Assembly: GCA_016712565.1 (NCBI GenBank)
Contig: JADJQU010000005.1
Span: 62,001-126,000, forward strand
From: Planctomycetota bacterium
GTDB taxonomy: Bacteria > Planctomycetota > UBA1135 > GCA-002686595
Reading direction: 5' to 3'
DNA: 64,000 bases
The notes under the pieces are model-generated. The model searched no databases, had not been told where the DNA came from, and saw only the letters and a list, made by a program, of their open reading frames with translations. Positions 36,770 to 44,839 of the stretch are shown here, piece after piece. Numbering within the stretch: the stretch's first letter is position 1; every line of letters begins with the position of its first letter. A program made the translations under genes and the position numbers.

Positions 36770-39135
36770 TAGACGCGGCCTCCGGTTTCGACGCCGCCCC
36801 GGGCGCGGGCCTCGCGTTCGCTCTTCTCGCCCAGGAGCTCCAGCACACGGCCCGGCGTGAAGGGCAGGTGCTTCATGCGAATCCCGACGGCGTCGAAGAT
36901 CGCGTTGGACAGGGCCGGAATCGAGGAATGCAGCGGCCCTTCCCCGGCCTCCTTCGCGCCGTAGGGACCCTCGGGGTCCAGGCTCTCGACGATCAGGGCG
37001 TGCAGCTCGGGCGTGTCCACGCTGGTCGGCAGGCGATAGTCGAGCAGCGACGGGCCGGCGTGCAGTCCGAGGCGGTTGACGCGGTGTTCCTCCAGCAGCG
37101 CCTCGGCGATCCCCATGTACACCGAGCCCTCGATCTGGCCGGCCACGAGCATGGGATTGAGCGCCCGGCCGCAATCGTGGGCGCACCACACGTCGTGGAC
37201 CGTGATGCGGCCGGTTTCCGTGTCCACCGAGGCCTCGACCACGTGGGCGGTGAACGAATAGGCGGGCGAGGCGCCGATGGTGCCGCCGCGGTAGTCGCCG
37301 CCCAGGGTCGGCGTGTTGTAGGACCCCGTGGATCCCAGGGTGTCGAAGTGCTCCTCGGCGCACTGGAAGGCCGCGGCGGTGCTGAGCGAGCGCGCGGGAT
37401 CCTCCAGGTCGATCACCACCCCGGGCATCAGGCGCACGCGCTCGGGCGCGCACTGCCAGACGCGCGCGACGGCGGACACGATCTGGGACCGCAGCTTCCT
37501 GCAGGCGTCGATGGTGGCGTTGCCGACCATGAAGGTCACGCGGCTCGAATAGGCGCCCAGGTCCACCGGGCACAAGTCGGTGTCGGCGGCCACCACGCGC
37601 ACATGCTCCAGCGGCACGCCCAGCTCCTCGGCGACGATCATGGCGCACATGGAATTCGAGCCCTGGCCGATGTCGTTGCCGCCGGTGAACACCGTCACCA
37701 GGCCCGAGCGGTCCACCTTCAACTGCACGCCCGCCTGGGGCATCTTGTTGGGGTACACCGGGTAGTTCGTGCCCGAGATGTACATGGAGCCCGCCACGCC
37801 GACGCCGCGGCCGAAGGGCATCTGTCCGCGCTTCGACTTCCAGCCCGAGGCCCGCTCCACCTGGTCGAGGCAGGCCAGGAATCCGTTGGAGGTGATGCGC
37901 TGGCCGTTGACGGTCCGGGTTCTCTCGCCCTGGAAGTTGCGGCGGCGGAGCTCGATCGGGTCCAGCTCCAGCTTCTCCGCCAGCTGGTCGAGCTGCACCT
38001 CGAAGGCGAAGCGCGGTTGCACCGAACCGTGGCCGCGCTTGGGCCCGCAGGGCGGCTTGTTGGTGAAGACGCGCGTGGAGTCGAAGCGGTAGCTCGGGAA
38101 ATCGTAGGGTCCGGTGAGCAGCTGACCCGCGTAGTAGGTGGTGACCAGGCCGAAGCTCGAGTAGGAGCCGCCGTCGATCAGGATCTTGGCGTCCACCGAG
38201 GTGATCCGGCCGTCGCGTCCCGCCGCGGTCCGGTACTTCAGGGACATCGGGTGGCGTCCGCGGTGGGCGTAGAAGACCTCCTCGCGCGTGTAGAGCATCT
38301 TCACCGGGCGGCCGGTGAGCATGGCGAGTTTGGCCACGCAGAACTCCAGGCTGAAGGGGTCGGACTTGCCCCCGAAGGCACCGCCCAGGCAGGGCTGGAT
38401 GACGCGGATCTTCTGGGGGGGATGCTCCAGCACCTGGGCCAGGGCCCGGTGCACGTAGTGGGTGATCTGCGTCGCCGACCAGACGGTCAGCAGGCCGTCG
38501 GCGGAACAGGTCGCCACGGCGCAGTGGGGCTCGATCGGCGCGTGGGTCGAGCCGTGGAAGCTGTATTCGTCCTCCAGCACCACGTCGGCGGCCGCGGCCA
38601 GCTCGTCCACGGGGCCGAACTCCAGGCGCACGTGCTTGGAGACGTTGCCCTCCTTGCGGCCCTCGTGAATGGCGGGGTCGTGGCGCGCCGCGGCTTCCCG
38701 GGGATCGAAGTAGGCATGGAGCGGCTCGTACTCGACGCGGATCAGCTTCAGCGCCGCGTTGGCCGTGTCCTCGTCCACGGCCGCCACGGCGGCCACGGGA
38801 TCGCCGATGAAGCGCACCTTGTCCACCGCCAGCGCGTTCTCGTCCTGGGTCCAGGGGATCACGCCGTAGCGGATCGGCAGATCCGCGCCGGTGATCACGC
38901 CGTGGACGCCCTTCAGTGCGCGCGCCGCGCGCGTGTCGATGGAGCGAATGCGCGCATGGGCCTGTGTGGAGCGCAGCGTTTTCGCGTGCAGCATTCCCGG
39001 CAACTGGATGTCGTCGGTGTAGATCGCCGCGCCCGTGGCCTTGGCGAGGCCGTCCAGCTTGCGCGTGGGCTTGCCCACCACGCGGAACTCGTCGCCCCAG
39101 GGCGGCGCGGGCCCGTGGATGTCGCGCGCGGCCAT
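36769..39135 (-). CDS. molybdopterin-binding large subunit of a xanthine oxidase-family hydroxylase
   Basis: A 788-residue catalytic subunit. Motifs in order: N-terminal A/B domain with G-A-A-I-Y-T-D-D-I; G-G-A-F-G-G-K (molybdopterin); C-G-P-K-R-G-H-G-S-V-Q, closer to 4-hydroxybenzoyl-CoA reductase than to CO dehydrogenase; G-G-N-D-I-G-Q-G (Q-x-x-x loop); and near the C-terminus G-A-K-E-A-G-E-G with the catalytic Glu. The enzyme would act in the cytoplasm, since no signal peptide is seen. The ATG shares one base with the stop of the small-subunit gene (TGATG) and has GGAG upstream. It needs the molybdenum cofactor, to which MoaB at 1.3 kb contributes. Confidence 0.94.
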   Translation of the reverse strand: MAARDIHGPAPPWGDEFRVVGKPTRKLDGLAKATGAAIYTDDIQLPGMLHAKTLRSTQAHARIRSIDTRAARALKGVHGVITGADLPIRYGVIPWTQDENALAVDKVRFIGDPVAAVAAVDEDTANAALKLIRVEYEPLHAYFDPREAAARHDPAIHEGRKEGNVSKHVRLEFGPVDELAAAADVVLEDEYSFHGSTHAPIEPHCAVATCSADGLLTVWSATQITHYVHRALAQVLEHPPQKIRVIQPCLGGAFGGKSDPFSLEFCVAKLAMLTGRPVKMLYTREEVFYAHRGRHPMSLKYRTAAGRDGRITSVDAKILIDGGSYSSFGLVTTYYAGQLLTGPYDFPSYRFDSTRVFTNKPPCGPKRGHGSVQPRFAFEVQLDQLAEKLELDPIELRRRNFQGERTRTVNGQRITSNGFLACLDQVERASGWKSKRGQMPFGRGVGVAGSMYISGTNYPVYPNKMPQAGVQLKVDRSGLVTVFTGGNDIGQGSNSMCAMIVAEELGVPLEHVRVVAADTDLCPVDLGAYSSRVTFMVGNATIDACRKLRSQIVSAVARVWQCAPERVRLMPGVVIDLEDPARSLSTAAAFQCAEEHFDTLGSTGSYNTPTLGGDYRGGTIGASPAYSFTAHVVEASVDTETGRITVHDVWCAHDCGRALNPMLVAGQIEGSVYMGIAEALLEEHRVNRLGLHAGPSLLDYRLPTSVDTPELHALIVESLDPEGPYGAKEAGEGPLHSSIPALSNAIFDAVGIRMKHLPFTPGRVLELLGEKSEREARARGGVETGGRV

Positions 39136-39668
39136 CAGGAGGCTCCCCGGGCGCCCCGGCGCCCATCGGCGGGTTGGACCGCCGCTCCGCCGCTCTCGGC
39201 CACGGCCAGCTCCACGGCCTCCAGGATCTGGGTGTAGCCCGTGCAGCGGCACAGGTTGCCCGCCAGGGCGGCCTGGATTTCCGGGCGTGTGGGTCGCGGG
39301 TTTTTCGCCAGCAGCGCGCGCGCCGAGAGCATCATGCCCGGCTGGCAGAAGCCGCACTGCAGGGCGCCGCAGCGGTCGAAGGCGTCCTGGATCGGGTCCG
39401 CTCCCCGGCCGCCGGCGCGCAGGTGGGCCGGCGTCAGGCCTTCGATGGTGGTGACCTCGTGTCCCTCCGCCAGGGCGGCCAGGGTCAGGCAGGACAGCAC
39501 GGGCTTCTTGTCGAGCAGCACGGTGCACGCGCCGCAGTCGCCCTTGTCGCAGCCCTGCTTCGAGCCGGTGAGCCCCAGGCGATAGCGCAGGACTTCGAGC
39601 AGCGTCCAATGGGAGGGGGCCGCCACGGGCACGACGTCCCCATTGACGCGAAGACGCAGGAGCCGCAT
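39135..39668 (-). CDS. [2Fe-2S] small subunit of the molybdenum hydroxylase
   Basis: A 177-residue electron-transfer subunit with both expected clusters: the plant-ferredoxin type G-C-D-K-G-D-C-G-A-C-T-V (about 39-50) with the later L-S-C-L, and the helical-domain C-G-F-C-Q-P-G-M (about 101-108) with G-N-L-C-R-C-T-G-Y. All eight Cys are present. First gene of a tightly overlapping operon (small, large, FAD subunit). The start sits in a catggggcgattgt context on the + strand that is identical at thrB, giving ACAAT six bases before the ATG. The C-terminus is a short Gly/Arg/Ala-rich tail. Confidence 0.94.
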   Translation of the reverse strand: MRLLRLRVNGDVVPVAAPSHWTLLEVLRYRLGLTGSKQGCDKGDCGACTVLLDKKPVLSCLTLAALAEGHEVTTIEGLTPAHLRAGGRGADPIQDAFDRCGALQCGFCQPGMMLSARALLAKNPRPTRPEIQAALAGNLCRCTGYTQILEAVELAVAESGGAAVQPADGRRGARGAS

Positions 39669-40032
39669 GGGGCGATTGTCGCCCGCTGGGGGGGCGCTCG
39701 CAACCCGGCACGGGGGCCCACTCGGGGGCCCAGCGGAGACTCCGGGGCGATCTGCCCGCGGGCGGGCCGCTGCGCTCGAACGTCCGGTGCCGCCGGAAAT
39801 GGCCCGGGGAAGGCGCCCCGGGGGGCGCAACGGCGCGGACTCAGGAACAACCGGCCGTTGCGCCCCCCGGCCGGCGAGTTCCCCGGGACAGCCGGCGAGG
39901 GTCGAGCGCTCCCTCCACCGCCGCCGCCATTCCGCGGGGGCCTCGCCCGCCAGTCGCCTGCTGCCGGTCTGTAGGGACGGGGCCGGTGCTGGGTTCTGGG
40001 GCTTGGTGAACCGTCGAACCCACCTGCTCCCC
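39669..40032. other. intergenic region with a 17-bp inverted repeat
   Basis: A 364-bp gap between the recQ stop and the start of the molybdenum hydroxylase operon, both leftward. The most striking element is the long perfect inverted repeat at 39818-39870. The rest is G+C-rich and I see no convincing gene; a tRNA-like ggttc/gaacc pattern near 39990-40020 does not fold into a cloverleaf. Confidence 0.6.
39818..39870. terminator. perfect 17-bp inverted repeat (hairpin), possible recQ terminator
   Basis: The arm ccggggggcgcaacggc at 39818-39834 is matched exactly by its reverse complement at 39854-39870 across a 19-base loop. It lies about 160 bp beyond the recQ stop. There is no U-tract, so it may be a Rho-independent-like hairpin, an RNA-stability element or a protein-binding site. 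Confidence 0.5.
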
Positions 40033-41919
40033 TCAGGTTCCGCGGCCGTAGTTGATTTCCGTCAAGAAAACGGCGCCCAGCTCCTCGGCCTTGCGGTCCC
40101 CAACCCCCTTGATCTGCCGGAATTCCGCCGGCGTGGCGGGCCGGCGGGCGGCGAGCTCGGCCAGGGTCCGGTCGTTGAAGATCAAGTAGGGGGGGACGGC
40201 CTTCTCCTGGGCCAGGCGCCGGCGGAGGGCCCGCAGGCGTTCGAACAGCTCGGCGTCGGCGCCGGCCACCTCGGGCGAGAGCCCCGCCGCGGAGGCGGCC
40301 GTGGTGCGGGCCCGAGCCGACTTGGAGAGCTTGGGCAGGGAAAACAGCTCCACCGGGCGCTCACCGCGCATGACCTCCACGCCCGACTTGGAGAGGAACA
40401 GGGTCGGATATTCGCCGTTGGTGACCCTCAGGTGCTCCAGGGCCACCAGCTGGTCGATCCAGTGGCGGATCTCCCGGGCCTCGTGGCCCCGCAGCAGGCC
40501 GTGGGTGGAGAGCTGGTCGTGGCCCGCGCGACGCAGGCGCTCGGTGTCGGCGCCCCGCAGCACGTCGGCCACGTGGGCCGCACCGTAGCGCTGCTCGCAG
40601 CGCACGACGCAGGAGAGGATCTTCTGGGCCACCACCTTGGCGTCCTGGGTCGGGGCCAGTTCCCCCAGGCACACATCGCAGGCACCGCACCCCGGGGGAA
40701 CGCCGCGGTTCGGCCAGACCTCTCCGAAGTGCTCGGCCAGGAACCTGTGGCGGCACACCGCCCCGCCGGCGAAGGTGAGCATCTGCGACAGGCGCGCCAG
40801 GGAGGCGTCCAATTCGGCGCTGGCGCGCGCGGCGTCGGCCGGGTCCCCTTCCTCGGCCCCGCGGGTCATCAGCGCCTTCCAGCCGTGGTAGTCGGCGGCG
40901 GAGTAGAGCATCACGCACTCCGCGGACAGTCCGTCGCGGCCGGCGCGGCCGGATTCCTGGCTGTACTGCTCGATGCCCTTGGGCAGGCTGGCATGGACCA
41001 CGAAGCGCACGTCGCTGCGGTCGATGCCCATGCCGAAGGCCACCGTGGCCACGATCACGTCCACGCGCTCCTGCACGAAGGCGTCCTGGTGCTTCTCGCG
41101 CACTTCGGGGGCCAATCCCGCGTGGTAGGGCAGCGCGCGCACGCCCGCGGCGGCCAGGTCCTTGGCCAGGGACTCCACGTCCTTGCGCCGCAGGCAGTAG
41201 ACGATGCCCGCCTGCTCGGGGTGGCGGCGGATGACCGCCAGCACCTGGGAGAAGGTGTCGCCCCGGGGTTGGAAGCGATAGGTCAGGTTGGGCCGGTCCG
41301 AACTGCCGACGACGATCACCGCGGCCTGCAGGCAGAGCTCGCGGGCGATGTCCTCGCGCACCGCGGGGGTCGCCGTGGCCGTGTAGGCCTGCACCGGCAA
41401 TTCGGGGTGGCTGCGGCGCAGGGCGCCGATCTGGCGGTATTCCGGGCGGAAATCGTGGCCCCAGTGGCTGATGCAGTGGGCCTCGTCGATCACCAGGGAC
41501 GACATGCCCGAGACCATCAGCTCCTGGAAGAAGCCGTCCAGGAGCAGGCGCTCCGGGGAGACGAACAGGAGCCTGAGCTGGCGACGGGCGATGCGCTCGC
41601 GCACCGCCCGCCGCTCGGGGGCGTCCTGGGCGCTGGTGAGCATGGCCGCGGGGACACCGTTGCCCGCCAGGCCGTCCGCCTGATCCTTCATCAGGGAAAT
41701 CAGCGGGCTCACGACCACGGTCAGGCCGTCGCGCAACAGGGCCGGGGCCTGGTAGCACAGGCTCTTGCCCGCGCCGGTGGCCAGCACCACCAGGGCGTCA
41801 CGGCCCTCCAGGGCCGCGTTCATGGCCTCGGCCTGCAGGGGCCGTAGGCTCGTGTAGCCGAAGGTCCGGCGGATCGCCTCCGCGAGGGCGGGCGGAATCG
41901 TGGGGGAGGCCCTCTGCAT
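40033..41919 (-). CDS. recQ: ATP-dependent DNA helicase RecQ
   Basis: A 628-residue RecQ helicase for DNA repair and recombination. Walker A L-A-T-G-A-G-K-S-L (about 45-53), the RecQ-type D-E-A-H-C-I-S-H-W-G-H-D-F-R, motif III T-A-T-A-T-P and motif VI Q-E-S-G-R-A-G-R-D-G are all present. The RecQ-Ct zinc domain has C-R-H-R-F, C-G-A-C-D-V-C (about 380-405) and a winged helix. A C-terminal HRDC-like domain contains P-P-Y-L-I-F-N-D-R-T-L and I-K-G-V-G-D-R-K. Complete and typical in length. An in-frame GTG at 41931 (M-S-V-N-M) is an alternative start. Confidence 0.97.
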   Translation of the reverse strand: MQRASPTIPPALAEAIRRTFGYTSLRPLQAEAMNAALEGRDALVVLATGAGKSLCYQAPALLRDGLTVVVSPLISLMKDQADGLAGNGVPAAMLTSAQDAPERRAVRERIARRQLRLLFVSPERLLLDGFFQELMVSGMSSLVIDEAHCISHWGHDFRPEYRQIGALRRSHPELPVQAYTATATPAVREDIARELCLQAAVIVVGSSDRPNLTYRFQPRGDTFSQVLAVIRRHPEQAGIVYCLRRKDVESLAKDLAAAGVRALPYHAGLAPEVREKHQDAFVQERVDVIVATVAFGMGIDRSDVRFVVHASLPKGIEQYSQESGRAGRDGLSAECVMLYSAADYHGWKALMTRGAEEGDPADAARASAELDASLARLSQMLTFAGGAVCRHRFLAEHFGEVWPNRGVPPGCGACDVCLGELAPTQDAKVVAQKILSCVVRCEQRYGAAHVADVLRGADTERLRRAGHDQLSTHGLLRGHEAREIRHWIDQLVALEHLRVTNGEYPTLFLSKSGVEVMRGERPVELFSLPKLSKSARARTTAASAAGLSPEVAGADAELFERLRALRRRLAQEKAVPPYLIFNDRTLAELAARRPATPAEFRQIKGVGDRKAEELGAVFLTEINYGRGT

Positions 41920-42002
41920 GTTCACCGACACTGGACCGATTGGAACGCCTCCCGGTGGCACTTCAAGCACGATCCCCGTTCCCCCCCCTGTTCTCCGTCG
42001 AT

Positions 42003-42425
42003 TCAGGTGGCGAAGATGCGCCCCGCGTGCTCGAAGGCCTTGAACTCCAGGGCGTTGCCGCTGGGATCCACCAGGAACATCGTCGCCTGCTCGCCCGCCA
42101 GCCCGCGGAAGCGGACGTGGGGCTCGATGGCGAAGCGCGCCCCGCGGGAGCGCAGGCGCAGGGCGAACTCGTGCCAGGCGCCCCACTCCAGGATCAGGCC
42201 GAAGTGGGGGATCGGCACGTCGTCCCCATCCACGGGGTTCGAGGCATTGCGCGCGCGGGCCTGCTCCACCAGATGGGCCGAGAGCTGGTGGCCGTGCAGG
42301 GAGAAATCCACCCAGCGTTCGGCGCTGCGGCCCTCCGCGCAGCCCAGGAGGCCGCCGTAGAACTCCCGGGCGGCGGCCAGGTCGTGCACGGGGAAGGCAT
42401 AGTGGAACAGCGGGATCGTGCTCAT
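42003..42425 (-). CDS. VOC/glyoxalase family protein
   Basis: A 140-residue single-module VOC protein: F-H-Y-A-F-P-V-H-D-L-A-A-A-R-E-F-Y-G-G-L-L-G-C at the N-terminus, W-V-D-F-S-L-H-G-H-Q-L-S in the middle, and D-P-S-G-N-A-L-E-F-K at the C-terminus. His residues at the first strand and a Glu in the last give a normal metal site, unlike the VOC protein at 29.8 kb. Related to the bleomycin-resistance/glyoxalase group; the substrate is unknown. It lies between recQ and the radical SAM gene, all leftward. Confidence 0.88.
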   Translation of the reverse strand: MSTIPLFHYAFPVHDLAAAREFYGGLLGCAEGRSAERWVDFSLHGHQLSAHLVEQARARNASNPVDGDDVPIPHFGLILEWGAWHEFALRLRSRGARFAIEPHVRFRGLAGEQATMFLVDPSGNALEFKAFEHAGRIFAT

Positions 42426-42462
42426 GGCGGGGGACGGTCCTGGCGCACCGCCGGCCGGGGGA

Positions 42463-43560
42463 TCAGTCCTCGGCCCAGTTGCCGCTGAGGGCCCCGTCCT
42501 GGCTGAAGGTGCGCGACTTGCGCGAATTGTAGACGCTGATGAAGTAGGTGCAGCGCCGGCACACCTCGGGATAGTCGCCCCGTTCGTGGCGCTCGATCAG
42601 CTCGCTGATGCGCCTCCCGGCCCAGATCTTGGACAGGGGCTCGTCGTGGACGTTGCCCACGATCAGCTCGGCTTCCACGTCGCGGCAGGCGCAGGCATTG
42701 ACGCGACCGTCGGCCAGCACCACGGGCTTGGTGAACAAAAGTTCGCAGGCGCCGCGCTTGTAGGGCATCACCCGCGGCTTGAGGCCGGCGGCCCCCAGCG
42801 CGTCCGCGGAGATCTTGCCGGCCCAGGAGTCGTAGTCCTCCATGGGAGCGATCTCCACCAGGCCCTGCTTGCGCGCGGCCTCGATGCGCCGCCCGAGTTC
42901 GTTCTTCTCCGCGGGATCCGGGCAGCGCAGCGCCAACGTGAAACGGATCTTCGATCCCGTGCGTTCCTTGACCTCCAGGAAACCCAGCACCGCGTCGCGG
43001 GCCTTCTCGAACTTGTCCACGCCCATGATCCGATTCCACGTGGGCGCGTCCCAGCCGCCCCAGGAGACGTGGACGTGGAGCTTGGAGGCGTAGGCCATCA
43101 GGCGCTCGGACTTGTCCTGGCCCATCAAGATGGCGTTGGTGTAGAAGCTGATGCCGCGCACCGCCTCCAGACCCATCAGGAAATCGAGCCGGTCGAACAG
43201 GTAGCGGTCCACGAAGGGGTCGCCGACAATGGGCGTCAGCGAGACGTGGTGGCCTCCCATGGCCAGGTACTCGCGCACCACACGCTCGAAGAGCTCGGGC
43301 GTCATGACCTGCTTCTTGCGTTCCATTTGCGGGTAGGCGCAGAAGACGCACTCGGCGTTGCAGGTGTTCGTGCCCTCCACGTGCAGGCCCCGCGGGATCG
43401 GCCGCAGGCGCTCCAGTTCAGCGCGAATTCGGCCCCTGGACGTGCGGAAGTGCCACTCCGTGTCGAGCACGTCCAGCCAATGCCTCACCCGGGGGCGCAG
43501 GCCCGCCGGCAGGGCCCGCCGGGCCAGGGATTTGAGGCGCTGGGAGAGCGACATGGGCAA
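42463..43560 (-). CDS. radical SAM protein with SPASM-like C-terminal domain
   Basis: A 365-residue radical SAM enzyme. The cluster motif is C-N-A-E-C-V-F-C (Cys67, 71, 74), followed by a TIM-barrel region. The C-terminal domain has several Cys (G-A-C-E-L-L-F, A-C-A-C-R-D-V and C-R-R-C-T-Y-F), as in SPASM domains that hold extra Fe-S clusters and often modify peptides or carbohydrates. The N-terminal ~50 residues are basic and helical. The substrate is unknown; no precursor peptide gene is obvious nearby. Start TTG 43560 has TAGACT six bases upstream; ATG 43554 is the conventional alternative. Confidence 0.88.
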   Translation of the reverse strand: MPMSLSQRLKSLARRALPAGLRPRVRHWLDVLDTEWHFRTSRGRIRAELERLRPIPRGLHVEGTNTCNAECVFCAYPQMERKKQVMTPELFERVVREYLAMGGHHVSLTPIVGDPFVDRYLFDRLDFLMGLEAVRGISFYTNAILMGQDKSERLMAYASKLHVHVSWGGWDAPTWNRIMGVDKFEKARDAVLGFLEVKERTGSKIRFTLALRCPDPAEKNELGRRIEAARKQGLVEIAPMEDYDSWAGKISADALGAAGLKPRVMPYKRGACELLFTKPVVLADGRVNACACRDVEAELIVGNVHDEPLSKIWAGRRISELIERHERGDYPEVCRRCTYFISVYNSRKSRTFSQDGALSGNWAED

Positions 43561-43566
43561 CGGCCC

Positions 43567-43572
43567 AGTCTA
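43567..43572 (-). promoter_or_regulatory. candidate -10 element for the radical SAM gene
   Basis: TAGACT on the minus strand, six bases before TTG 43560; it favours TTG over ATG 43554 as the start. Confidence 0.45.
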
Positions 43573-43655
43573 CCCCGCGGGCCGGGCCGGGCCGCGGTCC
43601 GGCGAAGGTGGGCTTGGCGGAGCTTCGGGGGGCCCGTTCCCGCCGGTCCGAGGAA

Positions 43656-44504
43656 TCAGCGCGCGGGCGTGGCCGCGGAGGGCGGCAAGGCCTTGGACTT
43701 CATGAAGCGGCCGAACTCCGAGGCCAACTTCAGGTCCGAGAGCATTTCGTCGCAGGCCAGCTTGGTGACCTGCGTCTCCAGGGTGGATTCGCCGGCCACG
43801 TCGCGGTTGACGGCCTCGGCGAAGCGTCGCGCCGCAGCGCCCTGTTCCTTGTCGAAGGCCACGAGCACCGGCAGTCCGGCCAGGTCGATCAGGTCCTTGA
43901 CCAGCGTCGAAGCCAGGGCCTCGGTCTCGGGTGTCAGAAGCACCAGGTCGCGCACGCGGTCGTCGCGGGTTGCCTGGCGGGCCACGAGCGCGGCGCCCGC
44001 GCCCCGTCCGAGCAGGCTCACGGTGGTCGAGTGCACGCCCTTCTGATCCAGGAGGAAGTCCACCCCGGCCTTGACGTCCCGGGACATGAACGCCCAGGCT
44101 CGCTGCTGCGCCTCGGCGTCCATGGTCTTCCACTGCAGCGCGTCGGTGGCGCTCTCGCCGTGGCCCCGCAGATCGATCGTCAGGGCGGCGAAGCCCGACT
44201 TCTGCAGCCGCAGGGCCAGGGCGTCCAATTCGACGCGCGAGCCTCCGGCTCCGTGGACCAACACGACCCCGGGTGCCCGGGACTTCGAGTCCTTCGGCGC
44301 GTAGAAAGTCCCCACCAGCGCGAGCTTGTCCTCGGTCGCCAGCGTGACGCGCTGGGGCTCGCCTTCGCGGGGCGCCGCGGGAGACGGGCAGGCCCGCACG
44401 GTGGACGGGAGGACCCCGGCGAAGATCGCCGCGAGGGCCAGGGCCGCCGCGGCGGATCCGGGGAGCCGGCTCGAGGGGAGGCGAATGAGGCTACGAATGT
44501 CCAT
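43656..44504 (-). CDS. exported alpha/beta-hydrolase-fold protein lacking the catalytic Ser
   Basis: A 282-residue protein with a signal peptide (about 1-38, ending V-R-A-C-P). The hydrolase fold is clear: V-L-V-H-G-A-G-G-S (81-89), I-D-L-R-G-H-G-E-S (110-118) and a nucleophile-elbow position. The elbow reads L-L-G-R-G-A-G, where residue 168 is Gly in place of the usual Ser of G-x-S-x-G, and no His is found after about residue 160 that could complete a triad; D218 may be the acid position. It is therefore unlikely to be a normal hydrolase and may be a binding protein. Leftward; upstream lies a 335-bp gap. Confidence 0.8.
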   Translation of the reverse strand: MDIRSLIRLPSSRLPGSAAAALALAAIFAGVLPSTVRACPSPAAPREGEPQRVTLATEDKLALVGTFYAPKDSKSRAPGVVLVHGAGGSRVELDALALRLQKSGFAALTIDLRGHGESATDALQWKTMDAEAQQRAWAFMSRDVKAGVDFLLDQKGVHSTTVSLLGRGAGAALVARQATRDDRVRDLVLLTPETEALASTLVKDLIDLAGLPVLVAFDKEQGAAARRFAEAVNRDVAGESTLETQVTKLACDEMLSDLKLASEFGRFMKSKALPPSAATPAR

Positions 44505-44839
44505 TCGTCGTGGTGGGTGAATCGAGGTCGGGGGCTGTGGCGGAGGAGGGCACGGGACCGGCCGCGCGGGGAGGATGTCTCGGCGGGGTCTCGGCTGGAC
44601 CGGCGCGCGGTGGTCAGGGAGGAAGGGAGATCTCTCGAGCTTCGCCAGGGGGACTTGGCCGCTCCAGAAGGGAGGCGTGGGACGACTCCTTCCCATTTAC
44701 GTTAGTGTCGATGGCCGACTCTGTAACCAGTCCAGCGACTGTTTTTTTATCCACGGCCCGCGACGGAATCGTCATGGAGGCCGGGGCGGAAGAACTCCAC
44801 CGTCGGGCGCGAGCAGGCGGCGAACTCGATCCGCCGGCG
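44505..44839. other. intergenic region with terminator-like element
   Basis: A 335-bp gap between the hydrolase start (44504) and the helicase stop (44840), both leftward. It is unusually A+T-rich around 44690-44760 for this window. It contains a + strand hairpin with seven T (44728-44748). No protein gene fits; a small RNA on the + strand ending at that hairpin is a possibility. Confidence 0.55.
44728..44748 (+). terminator. Rho-independent-like terminator on the + strand
   Basis: Stem cagtc/gactg with loop cagc, directly followed by seven T. Stem is only five pairs, but the T-run is the longest in the window. No protein gene is upstream on the + strand. Confidence 0.45.

Noticed and set aside
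36868..39237. A 789-codon open frame on the + strand
   Set aside because: Antisense to the molybdenum hydroxylase large subunit, whose motifs are complete.
39950..40030. A tRNA-like ggttc ... gaacc pattern
   Set aside because: No acceptor stem, D arm or anticodon arm could be drawn.
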